Assembly (NCBI GenBank): GCA_947683425.1
Contig: CANTUQ010000055.1
Coordinates: forward strand, 20,392,001 to 20,456,000
Source: Excoecaria cochinchinensis
Taxonomy: Eukaryota > Streptophyta > Magnoliopsida > Malpighiales > Euphorbiaceae
Length of the DNA stretch: 64,000 nucleotides
Reading direction: 5' to 3'
Each line of letters begins with the position of its first letter. Positions within the stretch are counted from its first letter, which is position 1. The notes under the pieces are model-generated. The model ran no database searches and was not told where the DNA came from. It worked only from the letters and a program-made list of their open reading frames with translations. Positions 60,221-64,000 of the stretch are shown here, one piece after another. The position numbers and the translations under genes were made by a program.

Positions 60221-61668
60221 AGCCCCTACCTCTTCTTCATCCTCATTTTATCTCCAGAAGTCAGAGTTCATCTCTCCTTCCTCTTCGGCCTCTCCACCGC
60301 TCTCACTGCTCGACCAACAATCAATGGTTGCCACTACTGCTCTTTCCTCTTTGTCCACAAAACAAACAACAGCAGTACCCTTGCTCCCAAATAAATCCTG
60401 CAGCACGTACCACTCTGGTATGCTGGACCCGATCATAAAAACTGGTGGTGGTACGGCGTTGTAACCAGGCTTTTTCTTGTCTTCCCTCTTCTCTGGGTCG
60501 GAAATCTGCTTGTCACCAATCAGATCTTGAATAGAGTGCCTCAGCGCCTTACACTTGTCTGTTAGATGGCCTGTGTGCTGATGAAATGCACAGTATTCAT
60601 TGTCCTTATGACCTGGCTTCCCTTGTGTCATAGCAGGCCTAGGAGCCAAAGGTTGCAACTTTCCTTCTTTCATCAACCTTCTTAAGACCCAAGACAATGG
60701 TCTTCCTAAGTTCGAAAACTTCCTCGGGGTAGTTGCATCAGTAGTAGAGGGCAAACATTGATAGAAGATCCATCATCTACCATAACGCAAGCGGTGTGCT
60801 TATCGTTAATCTATGCTTTGATGTACAGAGGTCGGTTATGATCGCGGCCCTCGACTGGCAGGTCGGCATCGGAAAAAAACAATCTCTCCCTCGATCCTCC
60901 TTTAACTAGACCCAAAAGTTCCGATGGGGAAATTGTGGTGGCAACAGTGGACTCAGTTAAAGCCTCTACCACTTTCTTCCTGTGAGAAGGGGACTGCCTT
61001 AAAAGATCCCAGATGGATATTTGAGTTGCGGTCTTCTTGAACTGCTTAACAATCTGGTTCTCCTCTGGCTCTTTTTTCATCGATGGCTGCGCTGGTTCCG
61101 GTACCCTTGTAATCTCAGGGACCACTCTCCCACTTCTAGTCACAGCCCCTACCTCTTCTTCATCCTCATTAGATTTCCACAAGTCAGAGTTCATCTCTCC
61201 TTCCTCTTCGGCCTCTCCACCGCTCTCACTGCTCGACCAACAATCAATGGTTGCCACTACTGCTCTTTCCTCTTTGTCCACAAAACAAACAACAACAGTA
61301 CCCTTGCTCCCAAATAACTCCTGCAGCACGTACCACTCTGGTAGGCTGGACCCAATCATAAAAACTGGTGGTGGTACGACGTTGTAACCAGGCTTTTTCT
61401 TGTCTTCCCTCTTATCTGGGTCAGAAATCTGCTTGTCATCAATCAGATCTTGAATAGAGTGCCTCAGCGCCTTACACTTGTCTGTTAGATGGCCTGTGTG
61501 CTGATGAAATGCACAGTATTCATTGTCCTTATGACCTGGCTTCCCTTGCGTCATAGCAGGCCTAGGAGCCAAAGGTTGCAACTTTCCTTCTTTCATCAAC
61601 CTTCTTAAGACCCAAGACAGTGGTCTTCCTAAGTTCGAAAACTTCCTCGGGGTAGTTGCATCAGTAGC
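59823..61668 (-). repeat. 923-bp tandem duplication in E8 gag-protease
   Basis: Copies 59823-60745 and 60746-61668 are collinear. GGGCAAACATTGATAG is at 59826 and 60749, and AGTTGCATCA at 60731 and 61654, both 923 bp apart. Copies differ by few bases, so the duplication is fairly recent. 923 is not a multiple of three, so the reading frame breaks at the junction. Confidence 0.95.
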
Positions 61669-62384
61669 AGACACCTCAACCGTTCTTCTGGTGCTACCAC
61701 TGGGACCAGTTGGTCTACTGGTTCCTTGACCGGTATTAGCTCTCTTTGCAAAATTATCATTGTTAGCTTTCCGAGCCAAGAACTCTCCCTCTGCTTCAAT
61801 GGCTATGTCTTTCAGAGACTCCCAATCCTTCAACCCTTTCATCTTTAAACCATCCTTCAAATATGGGCTTGCATTCTTAATAAATAGGCGGATCTAGTCT
61901 TGGGTGTCTGGCTTTCTTTGCATTTCCATTACCCTATTCCGCCAGCGAGTGAGATAGTCGTGAAAAGATTCCCCGGCCTTCTGCTGGAGCAATTCAAGAT
62001 CTTTAAGAGTCACCTCCATCCTGGTGTTGCAATCGTATTGCCTCAAGAACTCCTCTGTGAGTAAATCCCAATCTTCCTTAGTTCGACGGTCGAGGCTATG
62101 GTACCAATCGATGGCAGGGCTAGTCAGACTCAAGCAAAAGTACTCCACCTTCTGCCTCTTAGATAAAGTGGTCCCTTTCATGACCAGAGAGTACTGCTTG
62201 ACATGGGCAGGTGGGTCAGAGGTACCGTCAAATTTTTGCACATCAGGTATCTTGAAGTTGTAAGGAATCGGATCTTCTCCCTCCAGTTCTTTGTCCTCCG
62301 GGTTCATCCCTTGACCTCTACTCAGCATACGGGCCATGGCTTCAAACCTCTCCTCCATCTTCTTCAGAATAAACTCATCAGTTT
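60746..62384 (-). pseudogene. E8 gag, N-terminus lost to E10
   Basis: The frame reads TDEFILKKMEERF from 62384, so the N-terminus is missing. The capsid-type gag core is at about 61900-62250 (KFDGTSDPPAHVKQY, DWYHSL, ESFHDYLTRWRNR). A TAG stop near 61894 interrupts, then the frame continues into SPYLKDGLKMKGLKDW. A zinc-finger-like CAFHQHTGHLTDKC at about 61490 is typical of Tat gag. The C-terminal part is repeated by the 923-bp duplication. Confidence 0.88.
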
Positions 62385-64000
62385 TGTGACGCCCATTTCC
62401 AACCGTTAAAGCTGAAGCAGCTAAATCGGTAGGAAATGATCGTGCACACAAAAACACTTACATATACTGAGTTAAATATGATCATAAAAACTTGCTCAAA
62501 TAAAATTTCTTCTTACATTTACCCAAGCCATTCCACATGCATCACACATAAACTTATTACATCACACGAGCACACCACTTTACTTATTATCCATCTTACA
62601 CATACTATGTTATTATCTTTAGACTTGCATGCCGAAACATACTTTGTACATCATAGACTTTTCATCATTATTTTATAAAATTAGAACAACATACACATCC
62701 CAAAATGATAACCCCAAAAACCTACACAAAGCCTAATGTTGACCTTTGACATGCGGAGTCGTCCTTCGAGAACCTACTTCCGTACCTGCACGGATTAAAG
62801 AAACCCGTGCTAAGCGTTTTACGCTTAGTGGGGAACTCATACATAACAGGCAATATTATACAACAACATTTATGACATACAAAAACATGCCTCATCAACA
62901 AATAGGTTAACATGCTAGCATCTCATTTCATCCAATTAATACTGCATCAATTCATAATATTTATCTTTCTAGCATATCATCATTTCTTTAATATATTTAT
63001 CATGTCAATTGATTATCCATCCAAATAATTTATGCACATAGCTTTATTTTATGTTTATCAGATTATTTTTTTTTTCGCCCTTTTCTTTTCTTTTTTTTTT
63101 ATTCGATTATTTTGCCTGCAATTCAAAGTTATGGATAACGGGAAATTTTCAGACAGAATATAGGTACCTCAAAGGTACTTCTTATAAACAGAATATAGGT
63201 ACCTCGAAGGTACTTCTTTCAGACAGAATTTTCATATATCTTGGTACCCCTTGGGTACATTCATCATATAAAACTTTCATACTTATGGGTACCCTTCTTA
63301 TTCATTCTTACATAGCTTGAAATCCAGCAAGGATTCAATCAAAATCATATCATCAGAATCAAACTTTCTTTAACTTACTTATGCTGCAGCTCAGAGACCC
63401 TCTATAGGCATGCCTACCTATCCAATACTTGACTCGCAGGCTTAAGTTATTTTATTTCTTATTCACATCATGACAAGCTCATACTCATTCATTAATCACA
63501 TCAAATATGCATTATCACATTCTTATTATCCACTGAATAATTACATTAATCAAGTTCACATGAGCTTATATGTTTATCAAGGCCACTTAATGAATCATTC
63601 ACATACTTGATTTATCACATTTAAAACACTTATACATATTTGTACACATTAGCATGCATATTTCCTCATGCTTAAAATACTCATTTTACAATGATAATTA
63701 TGTATTGAACAAGTTATAGGAACTCGTGGTGAAGTTCAGGTGCATTTCGGGAAGTAAAACACCCTAAAAAGCCAAAACAGGGGGTGGTCACGGTGATAAT
63801 GAATTCATTGTGACCGTGATATACTAAATTAAGCAAAATAGAAGCTAACTTTCGACACTGGTTCACACCACAATTTTGTACAGCCTAAACCGATATCTTA
63901 CACTAAATTTCAGGCAAAGTTCCCTTCTTAACATTTCTTCCCCTATGTCTTAGCTTTCAAATGGGACAGGTTTCAGGTCAATTGGACTTCTAAATCATCA
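62385..64000 (-). mobile_element. E10: minus-oriented long LTR (3' part), cut by window edge
   Basis: It begins on the plus strand at TGTGACGCCC (62385) within E8 gag. AGTTT (62380-62384) is the likely target duplication. Twin hairpin 62788-62828, hairpin chain with outer arms TGGATA (63132-63137) and TATCCA (63419-63424), and inner dyads built on GTACC..GGTAC. One palindrome lies at 63785-63823. It is diverged from the E5/E9 family but has the same order of structures. ORFs are short; none is called. Confidence 0.75.
63785..63823. repeat. palindrome of the E6 type inside the E10 LTR
   Basis: GTCACGGTGATAATGAATT faces its near-complement ending CATTGTGACCGTGATAT. Its arms match the Athila E6 palindromes (TCACGGTGACAATGAA) although the surrounding LTR is unrelated to E6. 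Confidence 0.85.

Larger units (their letters stand above)
41019..62384 (-). mobile_element. E8: Tat/Ogre-type Ty3/gypsy element, interrupted by E9, 5' end lost to E10
   Basis: In minus-strand order: gag (62384 down), protease with G-patch, RT, RNase H, a second archaeal-type RNase H, truncated integrase, two extra ORFs, 3' UTR with tandem repeats, polypurine tract (42030-42044), 3' LTR (41019 or 41024 to 42029). The second RNase H, the G-patch and the extra ORFs are marks of the Tat/Ogre lineage. The 5' LTR is not in the window. Removing E9 and one AGCTT restores the pol frame across the site. Confidence 0.88.

Noticed and set aside
1..64000. Host protein-coding genes
   Set aside because: Every frame with recognisable domains belongs to a retrotransposon. 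The remaining ORFs are short, repeated in LTR pairs or low-complexity.

Overview
This window is plant nuclear DNA, most likely from a repeat-rich eudicot. It consists almost entirely of nested LTR retrotransposons. I found no host gene, tRNA, rRNA or CRISPR array. The plant assignment rests on the families seen: an Athila-type Ty3/gypsy element primed by tRNA-Asp, a Tat/Ogre-type element with a second RNase H, a G-patch and additional ORFs, and long-LTR Tekay/Del-like elements primed by initiator tRNA-Met and ending in the sequence signature 'cgaggacgaaatt' plus a purine tract. The species cannot be told from the sequence.

Layout. E1 (1-1383) is the end of a minus-oriented LTR. E2 (about 1384-4887) is a Tat/Ogre-like LTR remnant with a tRNA-Arg-like primer site and leader. 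E3 (4888-41018) is a non-coding long-LTR element whose two LTRs are both interrupted. Its left LTR carries E4 (8088-13558, target duplication ATAAG), a deletion derivative. Its right LTR carries E5 (19481-40562, TAAAT), a 4.1-kb solo LTR. E5 contains E6 (20546-37508, GAAGG), a 17-kb Athila-like element with a decayed gag-pol and an intact env-like ORF. The 3' LTR of E6 contains E7 (33871-37130, AAGAG), another solo LTR whose end is triplicated. From about 41019 a minus-strand Tat/Ogre-type element E8 runs to 62384. It is split by E9 (50102-58918, AGCTT), a young gag-only element with two nearly identical 4-kb LTRs. E10 (62385-64000) is a further minus-oriented LTR that cuts the gag of E8 and runs off the window.

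The most unusual signal is structural. Almost every element carries an array of short inverted repeats (arms such as GTCACG/CGTGAC, GCTCACG/CGTGAGC, CCGACG/CGTCGG) at a fixed place. In the Athila and Tat LTRs the array sits just upstream of a TATA box. The same kind of array lies inside both coding elements in front of their env-like ORFs, each followed by a GTAAGT-AG intron. In E6 the splice itself would create the ATG start codon in an optimal plant context. In E8 the internal array lies between two divergently oriented spliced ORFs. The long-LTR families also share a chain of hairpins closed by AGTGGATA/TATCCACT and a twin hairpin near the LTR 3' end. Pairing in these is kept although the sequences differ.

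Decay is also patterned. The env-like frame of E8 (43223-45232) is open over 669 codons except for 17 in-frame stops, 16 of them TAG, as expected from CAG to TAG changes at methylated CHG sites. All coordinates and motifs were read by eye. Family names rest on recognised motifs, not on a search.
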